Assembly (NCBI GenBank): GCA_944989445.1
Contig: CALYLW010000497.1
Span: forward strand, 349,180-413,179
DNA length: 64,000 nucleotides
Source: Ampullaceana balthica
Taxonomy: Eukaryota > Mollusca > Gastropoda > Lymnaeidae
Direction of reading: 5' to 3'
Part shown: piece by piece, positions 32,723 through 44,098 of the stretch
How positions within the stretch are numbered: the first letter of the stretch is position 1
How the letters are laid out: each line of letters begins with the position of its first letter
Notes under the pieces: generated by a model
Seen by the model: only the letters and a program-made list of their open reading frames with translations
The model's database searches: none
What the model was told of the DNA's origin: nothing
Position numbers and translations under genes: made by a program

Positions 32723-35700
32723 TCACAAACAAGATTTAATTAAGTCAGTGATGACATTTACTGTAGCTGGTGTTGTGTCTTTGAGAGCCAGTGTCAATAT
32801 AACAGGTATGGGTGGGTTCAGGGACGATACTATAGCTTTAGCCATCACATGGGTTATTGGCTGAAAATTACATTTTTATCAAAACATGATCAAAATAGAA
32901 TATAAAAAATGTATGACATACAATTAGTTTTTCTGTCAATTTTGAAAAGAATTATAATTTTTTTTTGCAATTTTTTTTAAAAAACTTTTTTGTAATGACT
33001 AGAGCAGTGGCTGTCAATATTTTTTTTAAAAAGCTGCCCGGGTACCCATCCAAAATTTGAATGGGTACCCAGGTTACCTGTTCGAGATACCTAAAAAAAA
33101 TTGCCGTCATGCCTACTATTAGCCTTATACTTCTTTGTTTATTGTGGAAATGCAAATTTAGATTTAATGAATCAGCGATGTAAAAATGATGACATTGAAA
33201 TACTATAGTACAGTGGTGTCAAAAAAAATTAGCGGAGGGGTGCAAATTGAAAAAAAAATTGGGGCTAAACAAAGTCTTATAACAATAAAGGAAGGTAATT
33301 GTATGATGACATGGTGGGTTATTTCTAGTTCATAGCTAACAACTGTTGTAATTAACCGAACTTTCCCATCCACCAGCATTTATTTTTGTTATTATAGTGA
33401 AAATCCTACAACAATTGAAATATTTTATTTTTTTTTAAACCCAAGAATATAGCAGGTATTTGTTTTTTTTAAGTATGGTTTGTATAGAAGTGGAGGGGAT
33501 TAGATAAACAACATTGGCTCTCTCAATCTGTAACAAAGATGTGTGGCGTTTTTCAGAGCCAAAGCCAAGGTCATTTCCTGCCTGCTCTTCCTAATTATTG
33601 GCGTTGTGTTCTATTTTCCTTACTTGAACAATTCAAAGAACCAAAACCTTTTTTGTTTTGAATGATTTTTGTTTCATGTTCCAAGGAAAAAAAAGTGTAT
33701 CAAAATACATTGTAGTTTGTCGGGACTGTGTTTTATTTCCGTTTGACAGTTATTTCTTTTTAAGCGTTTTCATGTTAAACGTATTTCACAGTATAAATTT
33801 CAAACAAAAAGTTTTAATTTGATAAATTATTCGGGAGCCGAAATGTGAACACAGAAGAGCCGCAGTTTGACCACCGTTGGTATAGACATTGCAATAACAT
33901 TTTCACGGGTACCCAGGCGCAATTTTACTACCCGGGTAAATGCTCGGCAATGTGTATCCGGGTTCCCGGATACCCATTGACAGGGCTAGTGGTGGAAGGC
34001 ATGTCTGAAGTCAGCTAGTAATGCATGTTTTTCCCTTCTAAACTAGAGCCTCAATTCTAGCTAAGTGCACTCTGAGTAAATAAGTATATTTTCTGATGCA
34101 GTTTGGGCACTAAGCCACTAAAAAGTTCACATCTTGGGGCTATAAATGACTTACTCATCAAAAAGCAACATAAATTTCTGTGTTACCTCGTCTTTGCCCA
34201 AAAGAACTTTTGTAGAAAATAAAGGAACTATTTCCTGGTATTCATCCGTCACAGTATCTCTCGTTACTTGAATCTGAAAAGTATACATGTTTAGGGTTTG
34301 AATTTGGGTTGATATTATATAATTTACTCTGGTTTAATACATGCTGAAGTAAAATTGATTTGGTTCTTTTCTATTGCAGGTCATGCAGAACTATAATTTA
34401 AACTGCACTCAATTTTTTTAGAATAATTAACTTTTAAAGCCCCATAAGGTTTTCAGTAAACTTCCGCCTCAGTCCCGTAAGGATTTCCTGTATCGCGATC
34501 GACTGGTTATGAAATTTAAAAAATTGCTGTAAATGTATTTATGTTATTGTCATCCTGACTTCATCTTTTAGGATAAGAATGGTTATTTTAAATTATCCAA
34601 AAGACCGTTTTGAGTTTAATACTATTAGTACTATTATTTTTACAAAAAAGTATAGCGAAATCACTTTTTTTTAAAAAACACTTAAAAACTACCCCAAAAC
34701 TTTGCAAATCGAGCAAAAACATGAGCGAAGGCAATCGCTGCCATTTCCGGAAGTTGAATACATCTTCTATCCCGCACTGAATAGTTTTTACTTTCTGTGA
34801 TTTCGTTTCTAAAGAGAGTACTATCGTGGCGCGCTTTACCGCGCTTTGGTAATAGAGGCTAGGCGCGCATTATCACGCTTTGTCAAATTAAACGTTAATT
34901 AAAATTTTGTCATGTATCTTATTTGAATAAGTCTATAAAAATTCCAAAAATCCAAACTTACTATTGTCCCTATTTTCAAAAACTGAGTTGCAATAATAAA
35001 TAGGTGATCCTCAAATTTATTGACAACAATCTCTGTGTGATGACCTGCAATTTCAGAAGCAGTCTGGGGAAAAAAATTGAATTCTTAATATTTTTATGAC
35101 AAAACTTATATATACGCTATACTGTATGAATATCGCCATTTTGCTAAAAATAATTTATAATTATTTTATTGAATTGACCACACTCAACTTGATTGTGCAA
35201 TAACATTTTTTTTAAAAATCATTAGGGCTGTTAACAATTAATTTAAAATTAATAGTTAAATTTTGACAAATTAACTATTTAATTAATAGTTAATTTCGAT
35301 TAAAGCCAAAAATTGAAATTTATGGTGTCATAAGAAACATTTATTAAACGTACTTGTCGAATATCGAAATAACACTGGAATGTATTCTTTATATGACATC
35401 TTTTAACAAACAACGCAAACAGACAAGTGTATTGACATTATTTGGTTCAAGTGATGAGCGCTTCTTATTGACAATATAACCAGCCGAGCTGAACCATCGT
35501 TCGCATAGCTTTAGATTGTCTCAACCGAAGATTCTGATACTGTAGTGGTTAGTGGATGTTTGGTTTGCAGGTGAAATGTAAGCAAAGTGTTAGAACTTAG
35601 AACCATGGTAGCAATGCTCCCTTTAAGCAGCGCCGCTGCGCAGATATTTGACCGACGAGTTTAGAATCACCGCGCAGCAAATTTTGTAAAATATTGCAGA

Positions 35701-36122
35701 AAAATAAAAAATGAACTTCGTGTTTGCACACTAGTTTTTTTTTAACTTTGCACACGGGACCAACAAAGCTTAAACTTAGAGGGAACATTGCATGGTAGGC
35801 AAACGATTTTTCTCAATTGACACAATTCACACAATAACCTTTATCAATATTTTGAATATTCACGTAAGTGAATAGTTTAAACACCAAAATGTGTGTGTAA
35901 TGGTCCAGAAATTACTTAAATTAGTTTATATTTATCGGCCGAAATATTTACTTTTTGACTTCCAGTACATATATAAGTGGTGGGTCAATTAATCGTTAAA
36001 AAATTAATCGTTAAAATTGTTTAACGATTAATCTAGAAATTAATCGTTAATTTCCGCAGCCCTAAAAATCATACTTGCTTAGATGGAACGATTGGTGATC
36101 TCAAACCGATAGCAGCCGCCAT
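32723..36122 (-). CDS. PSMG3: PSMG3 (PAC3), proteasome assembly chaperone 3
   Basis: PAC3 pairs with PAC4 to guide alpha-ring assembly of the 20S proteasome in the cytosol. Four minus-strand exons: 36122-36075 (MAAAIGLRSPIVPSKQ), 35063-34962 (ending FIIATQFLKIGTI), 34273-34187 (ending VPLFSTKVLLGKDE) and 32860-32723 (starting PITHVMAKAIVSSL, stop TGA). All junctions are phase 0 with good GT-AG signals, giving 124 residues; human PSMG3 is 122. The SKQ near the N-terminus, VTQFGKMGTL-like strand, TKVLLGxDEP and IHVxAKN positions match the family. The exons are short, so ordinary open-frame scans miss the gene. Intron 1 is almost filled by a hAT element, and intron 3 holds nested hAT-like repeats. 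Confidence 0.93.
33005..33984. mobile_element. Nested hAT-like repeats in PSMG3 intron
   Basis: The outer element runs from CAGTGGCTGTCAAT (33005) to ATTGACAGGG (about 33984), with internal GGGTACCC palindromic motifs near both ends. A second element, about 33211-33880, starts CAGTGGTGTCAAA and ends TTTGACCACCGTTGG inside it. Flanking duplications are imperfect in both cases, so borders are approximate. No transposase is recognisable. Confidence 0.6.
35223..36064. mobile_element. hAT element, TAGGGCTG ends, in PSMG3 intron 1
   Basis: Ends TAGGGCTGTTAACAATTAAT and ...CGCAGCCCTA are flanked by a perfect AAAATCAT duplication (35215-35222, 36065-36072). It is the same family as 20711-21244. The right-hand duplication lies only 2 nt inside the intron from the PSMG3 exon 1 donor. 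It contains a nested MITE at 35612-35790. Confidence 0.92.
35612..35790. mobile_element. hAT MITE, CAATGTTCCCTCTAAG family
   Basis: Ends CAATGCTCCCTTTAAGC and TAAACTTAGAGGGAACATTG carry a perfect CATGGTAG duplication (35604-35611, 35791-35798). Related pieces occur near 24850 (left end only) and at about 42235-42470 inside the piggyBac element. Confidence 0.9.
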
Positions 36123-36479
36123 GTTTATAAACAAAGAATAATAAAAACGTAGCCAGGTCGACCGTATACAAAATAAACCAAAAATCTAAAACTCTACTAA
36201 AAATAAAAGTCATATATTAAATGGAAAATTTTAAAATAATAGAGATAATTTTAATATTTACATGAATTTTACTATTTAGGATTTTTTTAAATTATCTTAA
36301 TAAAATTACGATATATTTTAAATTGTTAAACTTAAATAGAAACTTTTTTTTGCTTCAAGGGAACCTACTCTAGAAAAATGACAAAGTTCTCTTCAAAGCA
36401 ATAAATAGGAAATTATTCCAGCTGTTGACTAACTTTTCATATTGTTATTAATTATTTTTTCATTTACTAATTAGCAAAT
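36123..36479. promoter_or_regulatory. Shared head-to-head promoter region, PSMG3 / TMEM14C
   Basis: Only 357 bp separates the two divergent start codons, so the region must hold both 5' UTRs and probably a bidirectional promoter. It is AT-rich with no CpG-rich stretch or clear TATA placement that I can assign. Confidence 0.55.
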
Positions 36480-39400
36480 ATGTCTTTAGCTCTCGATATC
36501 CTAACAGCTGCATATGCTGCCACAATTGCTGCTGGTGGTATAATAGGATATGTCAAAGCTGGTAGGTCTACGTCACTATTAGTATTCAGTATTCAATTAC
36601 TACTATAACATAACTATCTATTACTAATTACTATTAATATTATTACTTTAACTATATTATATATTACTAATTATTGGTAATCCTGGTAATCCCTTATTTC
36701 AGCGCATTTTATATTTCAAGTCATCAAAAAAACATTTTTTCAAACTTACTTCATTAACTCTTTTTCTCCGGAATTATGTTCCTCATTCTGACGGAATTAT
36801 CTATTCTGGAAATTTGTCGCAGGCTACCATTACCATGCTAACTTAAAATGTTAATAACTTTTTTTATTATTTAACAGATAATGATATATTTGGTATTAAA
36901 TTAAAGTGAAAAGAGTGAAGTTTTCAGGCATTACAGACTCATGACTTTATTCTAATAAAATAAATTAAATAATATGATTATGATTTTGTTTTAGTGAAAA
37001 TAAAAAAAAACAATTAAATAACACCACATTTGTTTTACAAAACCTCTTTCAAAGTCACAAAAATTTAGATTTTTATCCAAAATGTAATAAAACGGTGTTT
37101 TATCTGAACTATATTCATATTTATTATTTACAGCAAACAGAAATAATTTCACATTAAAAAACCTAACAAATAAAAAATTAGAGCTCAATATCCATGGGAA
37201 CCCATAGGAAAATAATTGGAAAATTGAAATGTTTACAATAGAACTGGAAGCTATACTGTGTTAACTGTGTATTGCAACTAGAAATTATTTTAAATTCTAT
37301 TTAAAAATGCACTTAATTTTAGTGAAAAAGTTTAGCAGCTTTCAAATTAGACTCTACATTGTCTATATTATTATTTGTAGTAGAAATATTATCAGTTCAT
37401 CAAGGCATTTGAGAGGGGGGCGGGGCTTGTTGTTAATCAACAGATGACATGTCAACTTCATTGTCAATTTCACTACTAGTACTAGGCGTATGATTCATCG
37501 GACAATTAAAATTACTATGTAAATCATAATTAAAATAAAAGGAATACCTTTTTCTTGTTCATCATCGTAGTATTTAAAATAATATTAGATCGATTACCAG
37601 ATGCAATGGTTGAATATCCATGTTTGTAAACAAACGTAAAAACGAAAATACAAACAAGCATTTCAAAAGCTTCATTTGTGGTGAAAATACATTCAAACAA
37701 AGAAATTCTGACTTTTTATTCAAGGGAAATCATTCTAGATTACATTAAAACTAATTTTCGTTTAATAGTTAAGGAAAGAAACAATTCAGTAAATCAACGC
37801 TGGCATTGTTTCTCCGTCAAAAACATCATTTTAAAATCAACGATGGTAGCGTTGTTCCGGAGAAAAAAGAGTTAATTTTTATTATGAAACCTATTTTAAA
37901 ATTAAAACATTATTTTTTTGTTGAAATAAAATCATTATTTTACTATTTTGATTTGTACGAAATAAAAATTTGTATATTTCACTATCTTCTGCGCCATTGT
38001 TGACCATTGTTGTTGGAAGTCTGCTTTTAAAAACCTTTTTCTAAGTTAAAAACCCCTTTTAACTCAACAAAACACACGAAAAAACTAATTGTAAGCATTA
38101 AATTAATTAAATACTTTTTTTATTTCTGATTTAAGTGTTTAAATTAGTAAAAGGCATTTTTTTGGCTCTCAACAGTAAATTTAAATAGTCTGATCGTCAT
38201 GCAACCATTTTGTTTATTTATCACTATACTTGCCGGATTGTCCCAATAAGATGCCAAATGGAAATTTCTAACTTACAAACAAACAAAATAAGAATAAAAC
38301 ATATAGGCCTTGTCATAATATGGCGGAGAGCTATTAATAGAAATATTGGGGCTATATTTATCTTTTTTTTAAGGACAGATTTCATAAAAATTTAATAAAA
38401 GATACGAGTCAATATGTAAATGTAGGTATATTGAGAAGGCTGTATTTTGTCAGCTATTTGTTAATTCTTCGTTAATTTAAGACATTAAATTGGACTTGAA
38501 AAAGGAAAAAATTTCTTAATTTTACTATGCTAACAATTTTGAGAACATAGTGATTCGACTGTATTTATGCTTCAAAACATTGTTCCGCTAAAATGTAATC
38601 TAAAAATAGAACATTACTCGTTGAGCTATGACGTTTTTCGGCTTTAGAAATGACCAACCCTATAGTAACGAAATAAAAAATGAAATTGTCTTTAAAATAT
38701 TTATTTATCTTCTCAGAACATTAAAATAGATGAAAAATACTTTTTAAAAAACATTTTCAGTCAGTAAATTTATTTTAGCATGGGTCGAGCCAGGTAAAAA
38801 ACATCTGGCATAGATAATGTATTATATAGAGCCGAAAAAATGCCTTAGAAATTAAAAAGACTCACAAATTAGTGCTGAAATACATATAATAATGCATTTA
38901 ATAAATTAAAAATTTAAGTTCTCACGAGAAAATTAAATTTCGCTGTGAAATAATATACATGTAAAACCTGCAGGATTACCAGTATTACTAAGGATAGGTA
39001 AAGGATAGGTAAAAGTACACTTTAAGTGCATATACTCTATTTAGCCGTAAATTGTAATGTTTTCATGAAAACTTTTGCATTTTATTTATTACATGCATAG
39101 GCATAAGTTTTCATGAAAACATTAAAATTTATTAAGCAATCATAAATCACGGGCATGTCAATTTTATCACTCATTTTTAAATCCTCAAATAGTGAACTAT
39201 GACCTTCTTTTAAAAAAACTGGGGGAGGTCAGACTCTCCCCAAACCCCACCCCTATTTGAAACAAATTTATTTTTTTAGAAATTGGGGAGGGGTGATCCA
39301 AAAGCAATATTTAGCCCTATACTCAACTAAGTTTAAGTTAATAAGTAAACTTAAATTACTAATAGGGATAGTAATTATTACCCACTATCGTATTAGTGTA

Positions 39401-40831
39401 TTTAATTACTAATTAATATTTTTCAGATGCTAAATGGAGTACAGCTTTCTGTTAATTTTTTTATATCTTTCTTATACTTTTATTCTCTCTCATACAATTT
39501 ACACAAGGTGTACAACTGTTCAAATTTCTTCAACTTTAGTTAAGCTGTACATTTTTTAAATCCTTTCATAGTTGATCAGTATTAACTTTAAAATAGTACT
39601 TTTACTCCATTCCCTACAAATTGATTGCTTTAATTTAAAGTGACTTTAAACATGTCAGCATAAATTTGAACAAAAAATCCCCCTTTTTATCTTCATCTGG
39701 AACATACCATGCTCTCAATAAGAGAGAAATAGCTCATAAAAATGTATTTATAACTACATTGTACATGTATATACTGTATACAATATTTAGACAACTGTGA
39801 TGTAAAATCCAGGTTCATCTGCACAGCAAACTGTTAAATACCCCCCAAAAAGTAAAAATAAAGGTGCAATAAAATTTAAAAATTGATCAAAGCCAGATGG
39901 GGCTGTTAACATTGTTTTACAATTAGTTTTTTTTTATCAATGTATTAATCATTCCCGCTCCACTTCATGTGGATGAGGTTTGCTATTTTTTTGTGATATT
40001 GAAGTTTTTTTATAGGTTACTTTGTCATATTCATTTAATTTTGATTAGTATTTTAAAGTGGTAAATTGATGGGATATTTTAGGAAGTGTTCCCTCTTTGG
40101 CTATGGGTGTAGCTTGTGGAACATTGATGATGTACGGCGCATATCAAATGGGACAAGATCCTAAAAATGTCACTGTATCTTTAGGTATGTTAGAGTTATT
40201 AAATATTTATATTTAAAATAGATGTTACATGTATTTTCAATACATTTATTTGTATAAAACTGGTACATTGAATTATATTTTACTGAATTAATACAGCACA
40301 TGTAAAAAAAAATTTCTAAGAAAATTCTGTTTAATTTACATGTTATTTTTCTAATGTACTTTCTACATCAAAGTCACAGATTTTTTTTAAAAAAATTTAT
40401 ATTTAAGATTCAGTACCAGTATTTGATATTTTGAATAAATGCTCTATACTTATAAAGTCTGTTCATATTGTACTTGGACTGTTTATGTTTTGTTTCCAGT
40501 AACCTCAGCTGTGCTCACTGGTGTTATGGGTTATAGATTCTCAAACAGTGGTAAATTTATGCCTGCTGGACTTGTTGGAGCACTCAGGTAAATGTGTTGA
40601 AATTTATTTTCAGGTATTGAAGTTGAAGCCCTTAATTATTTTTATGACATACAATTTTTATGGATACATTTCATATTTTATACCCCCACCTCATTAAATA
40701 GGTTAGCAAGTCTTACTGCAGAATATTTTACATTTTTTCATTTCATTCAATTGGATATACCTCAACAATTTTACTTCTCTTACAGTTTGCTCATGGTGTT
40801 ACGTTTATCATATAGAGCACTTGGGAATTGA
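36480..40831 (+). CDS. TMEM14C: TMEM14C-like mitochondrial inner-membrane protein
   Basis: Exons 36480-36561, 40083-40184, 40500-40587 and 40786-40831 join in phase to a 105-residue protein, the usual size of the TMEM14 (Tmemb_14) family. Conserved blocks: [69 protein letters not shown] and [14 protein letters not shown] at the C-terminus. About four hydrophobic helices are visible. TMEM14C exports protoporphyrinogen IX toward the mitochondrial matrix for haem synthesis; other paralogues (14A, 14B) are similar, and assignment to 14C rather than a common ancestor is inference. Intron 1 (3.5 kb) contains a TTAA-bounded element. Confidence 0.93.
36758..37871. mobile_element. TTAA-bounded element (piggyBac-like, non-autonomous)
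   Basis: Inverted ends CTCTTTTTCTCCGGAA and TTCCGGAGAAAAAAGAG are each next to TTAA (36754-36757, 37872-37875). The 1.1-kb interior has no intact frame. A TTAA target fits piggyBac. It lies in TMEM14C intron 1. Confidence 0.75.
37876..40082. other. Rest of TMEM14C intron 1, no gene seen
   Basis: AT-rich sequence. The only structure noted is a pair of TTTTCATGAAAA palindromes at about 39060 and 39110 in inverted arrangement. Confidence 0.6.
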
Positions 40832-42064
40832 AAATGAATTGGAAAGACAGTAAAGTGCAAGTTGAAAAAGTATAGAATCTATTGTAGTTTAAATGCCTAT
40901 GGAGTACAAATGCAAGTAAATTTAATGGTGTGTCAGAGAAATTTCTATAAATTTTATATTTTATGTAAAATGATCATAATCAAATCTGTCATTAGTGTCC
41001 TGTAAGTTATTTTTCCTCATATTGAACTAAATTCTTAGAAAACTAATTTTTGTATTTTATAAAACTAGATTGTTAAAAAATCTGAGGTAGGTGGGTCTGG
41101 CTTACTTAATTTGTTTTATTGCAAGCATAAAAATTAGTAAAATCTCAGAATTAGAGATCACCAGCATAACTGTTAGGCATTTCATTTTTTTTTCAATTAT
41201 GAACTCTTTTATATAATAGTGTTCTTATTATTCTTTCAATTTTGTCATCAATTATTATGATACCTAAGTTCATTCAATCAGCAAAAGATTTTCAGGTTAC
41301 CACATGGTTGTCTGCAGTCTCTCTGGTCACAGCTGAAGGCTCTATGCTTATAGTGTTTTCGTCAGTGCAATTTTACATGGAATGGTTTTAAAAAATGAAT
41401 GCAACTATTTGATGTTTCATTTTATTATACTTTTAATTATTTTCTGTAATTCAATATTATTCGTAATTTTCAAAATATAGTTTCATGTGTCACCCCATCA
41501 AGCGAGCATTAAAAAAATTGTTTACTCTCCACAAATGTATTTTAATATTAGAGACTAAATTTAATAATAAATAATAATAAAATGTATTGAAGTATCAAAT
41601 CTAATATATAATTAAATTTTAATTCATGGTTGAATGATCCTTTTTAAAGTTATAAACTAGCTTTGTAATTGCATTGCTATATAAGTTGTTGTTTTTTAAT
41701 TTGACCTTGATAGACCAGACACCTGCAACTATCATTAGCTATGAAACTTTCTATTTACACTATCACTGCTCAAGATTTGGGAAGTAATGTCATGTTTTTA
41801 ACTGTATTTTTTGCTGTAAATATTAAATACTTGTGCTTTGATGAAATGTTATTTTATGCAGTATTTAGATTTCTTCCATTTTTCACTTTTCTTTAAATCT
41901 AAAGTGACAATAAAATACTAAATGAAAATTAAATAATCTCAATTCTGTGTTTTAGTTGTACAGATTATTTAACAGCAATATATTAGCTCTTATGTATGTG
42001 GAATCATATTTTCTATTTCACACCAAAGGTCTGTTTAATTATAATAAATTATATTAATTTAATA
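40832..42064. other. Intergenic/3' UTR region after TMEM14C
   Basis: About 1.2 kb of AT-rich sequence. AATAAA-type signals occur near 41575 and 41910. No coding signal or bounded repeat is seen. Confidence 0.6.
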
Positions 42065-42068
42065 TTAA

Positions 42069-43464
42069 CCCTACCAGGTCCGAGCTCCCCCAGCTAATTT
42101 GCCCCTATACCTGGCCTCCCCAGGAAAACAAAAATAAATGTACCTGGGTTATGAAATTGCTAGTATCATGAAAACCAGTGGTCAGAATGAGTTCAAACTT
42201 TTAGATTTAGTAGGATATAGGCCTACATTCAATCCAATGTTCCATTTAAGCTGAGTGGCTGCGCGGCTACGCGACCACTCATATATGTAACCGACGCCGT
42301 GCAGCAGTTTATAATTACCGCACATCACATTTAGTAAAAAAAATATATTTAAAAATGGATGCTGTGCAATTTTGCACCCATGTTCCCTCTCAGCTGCGAA
42401 ACCACGTGGCCGCGAAGTTTTTCGACCAACACCGCGCAGCAGTTAAGAATTACCGCGCAACAATTATTATTTTTTTTTCAATTTTATAATAGAAGATAAT
42501 AATTGTTTAATTAGTTGAACAGTGCTATCATCTAACGCCAGTTTTTTTTTGCATTGGAGTGGTAGTCTTCCCAGCAGGTTGAGCCATTCTTTACATAGAG
42601 GTACTTTTTGCACATAGAGCACTTGTCGTTGCTCTTGACCTTCATATGTGGGTTGTACTTGTATGCTACACTAGGGTGTGCTCTGTTGTATTGGAGGTGT
42701 TTTTCCAAGCAGACAGTGCAGACATGTTTGGAAGCAGTCGCTTCTGGAATTTCAGGCCAGGGGTTGCCTTGTGTGTGGCGTTTGGAGCATGGTACCATTT
42801 GTCCTCGGCAAATTGCTGTTGAGCGGTAATTGCCAATCAGGTCAATGCAGAGTTTCTGGATATATCTAGTGTAAAACATGGGCTTTTTGTCAGCTGCTTC
42901 TAGTTTAGACACATAGATAACAAATGAATTGTAGCAGGCCCACATAAAGAGTTTGATGAAAAGGCGACGGGGCCACCGGTAATGACGGCGTGAGGGATGG
43001 AAGCGCGTCATTTGATCATTTTTGTCACAACCACCCATGTGGCGATTGTAGTCCTGGACGAGTTGTGGCATCGGAACTTCATCAAGTATTCCATCTTTGT
43101 TTCTTCTGTTTGCTACTCCTATTTGTTTTGGGTCATGAAAGTTTGAGATGAATATAATTGGTCTCCGATCCTGCCATACCATACAGGTTATGCTGCCCTG
43201 ACATCGATAGCGACTTTCAACTCTCGCAAGCTTGCCCAACTGCTTCAAGGACACTAAAAATCAACGTAATCACTAACTCACTGCTTTATTTAAGGGAAAA
43301 AAACATTTGTAAACACTAATCTTGCAGCAAATGTGAGATGTAACGATGATTGGCTGTTATTTTTAGTCCTTTTTCTAGGGATATCCCAAAAACCTAGAAT
43401 TCGGTAACTCGTTATATAGTAATTAAATCTATTACCTAAAATTCGGTAACTCGACCAGGTAGGG
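42069..43464 (-). mobile_element. Compact piggyBac element, 1.4 kb, TTAA target duplication
   Basis: Ends CCCTACCAGGTCCGAG and, reversed, CCCTACCTGGTCGAG are each bordered by TTAA (42065-42068, 43465-43468). At the right end a sub-terminal motif ATTCGGTAACTCG occurs twice (about 43398 and 43441). The interior has a transposase C-terminal part on the minus strand and pieces of the CAATGTTCC MITE at about 42235-42470. Confidence 0.92.
42532..43254 (-). pseudogene. PiggyBac transposase, 5'-truncated (240 codons)
   Basis: An open frame of 240 codons corresponds to the last third of a piggyBac transposase. It has the strand after the second catalytic Asp (CMVWQDRRPIIFISNFHD), the family signature MGGCDKNDQMTRFH, the WPRRLFIKLFMWACYNSF helix and a C-terminal cysteine-rich zinc-ribbon/PHD-like end (CTVCLEKHLQYN, CSMCKKYLYVKN). 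Full transposases are about 550-600 residues. The catalytic first Asp region is absent because only about 200 bp separates the frame from the element end. The frame is uninterrupted, so the internal deletion may be recent. Confidence 0.85.
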
Positions 43465-43919
43465 TTAAGATGATAGTCCAATAACAAAACAAAAATGTTA
43501 TCAAAAACTGTTAATAGAAATGATTTTTTTATAAAAATAATTTTTCACTTAAATTCAACTTAATAGCATGTGATTCAACAATGGTAGCTGTCAAGTGGGA
43601 ATATAAAAATATTTTTAAAAATTGTGAATTTTATCACATCTCTCTTACTTTTAATGACTTAGATTTATTTCAAAATCATAATTTTCTTACATGCACCAAA
43701 CTGTTAATGACTTTATTCAGAACAAGCAAAATATGTGATGAGTTTTAGTAGACTTTTTGTCAACTAATATTTTGGTAATGGAGTTAGGCAATACTGCATA
43801 GCTGATGTAATTATATGAATTGACACAAAACATCACAACTTTTAATCTGAAAGACTCCAACAAAAAATATCTTTTTGCGTATTTATTGTTTATATTTATA
43901 AACCTTAATAATGTAATTA

Positions 43920-43978
43920 TTATCCTTGATGCTTGGGTTTCTTTTTTTTAATTTCTCTTTCATATGGCTGAATTGAAA
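43920..43978 (-). CDS. Candidate terminal exon, possibly alternative 3' end of PAK1IP1
   Basis: On the minus strand a strong acceptor (T-rich tract ending CAG at 43979) opens a frame reading SIQPYEREIKKKKPKHQG and stopping at TAA (43922-43920). Its entry phase (1) matches that left by PAK1IP1 exon 9 (ending 47182). AATAAA follows at 43887-43882. The basic tail resembles the basic end of PAK1IP1. Transposons at 44099-46289 lie between. It could also be the end of an unrelated gene or chance. Confidence 0.3.
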
Positions 43979-44098
43979 CTGAAAAAAAAATTAATAAATT
44001 ATTTATTAGCCAAACTTAAAAATATGGATAAACATTTTTCCAATTATTAAACTTTTAACTCAGCATTGTTACGGTGCATATTAACGATCACTTAGGCT

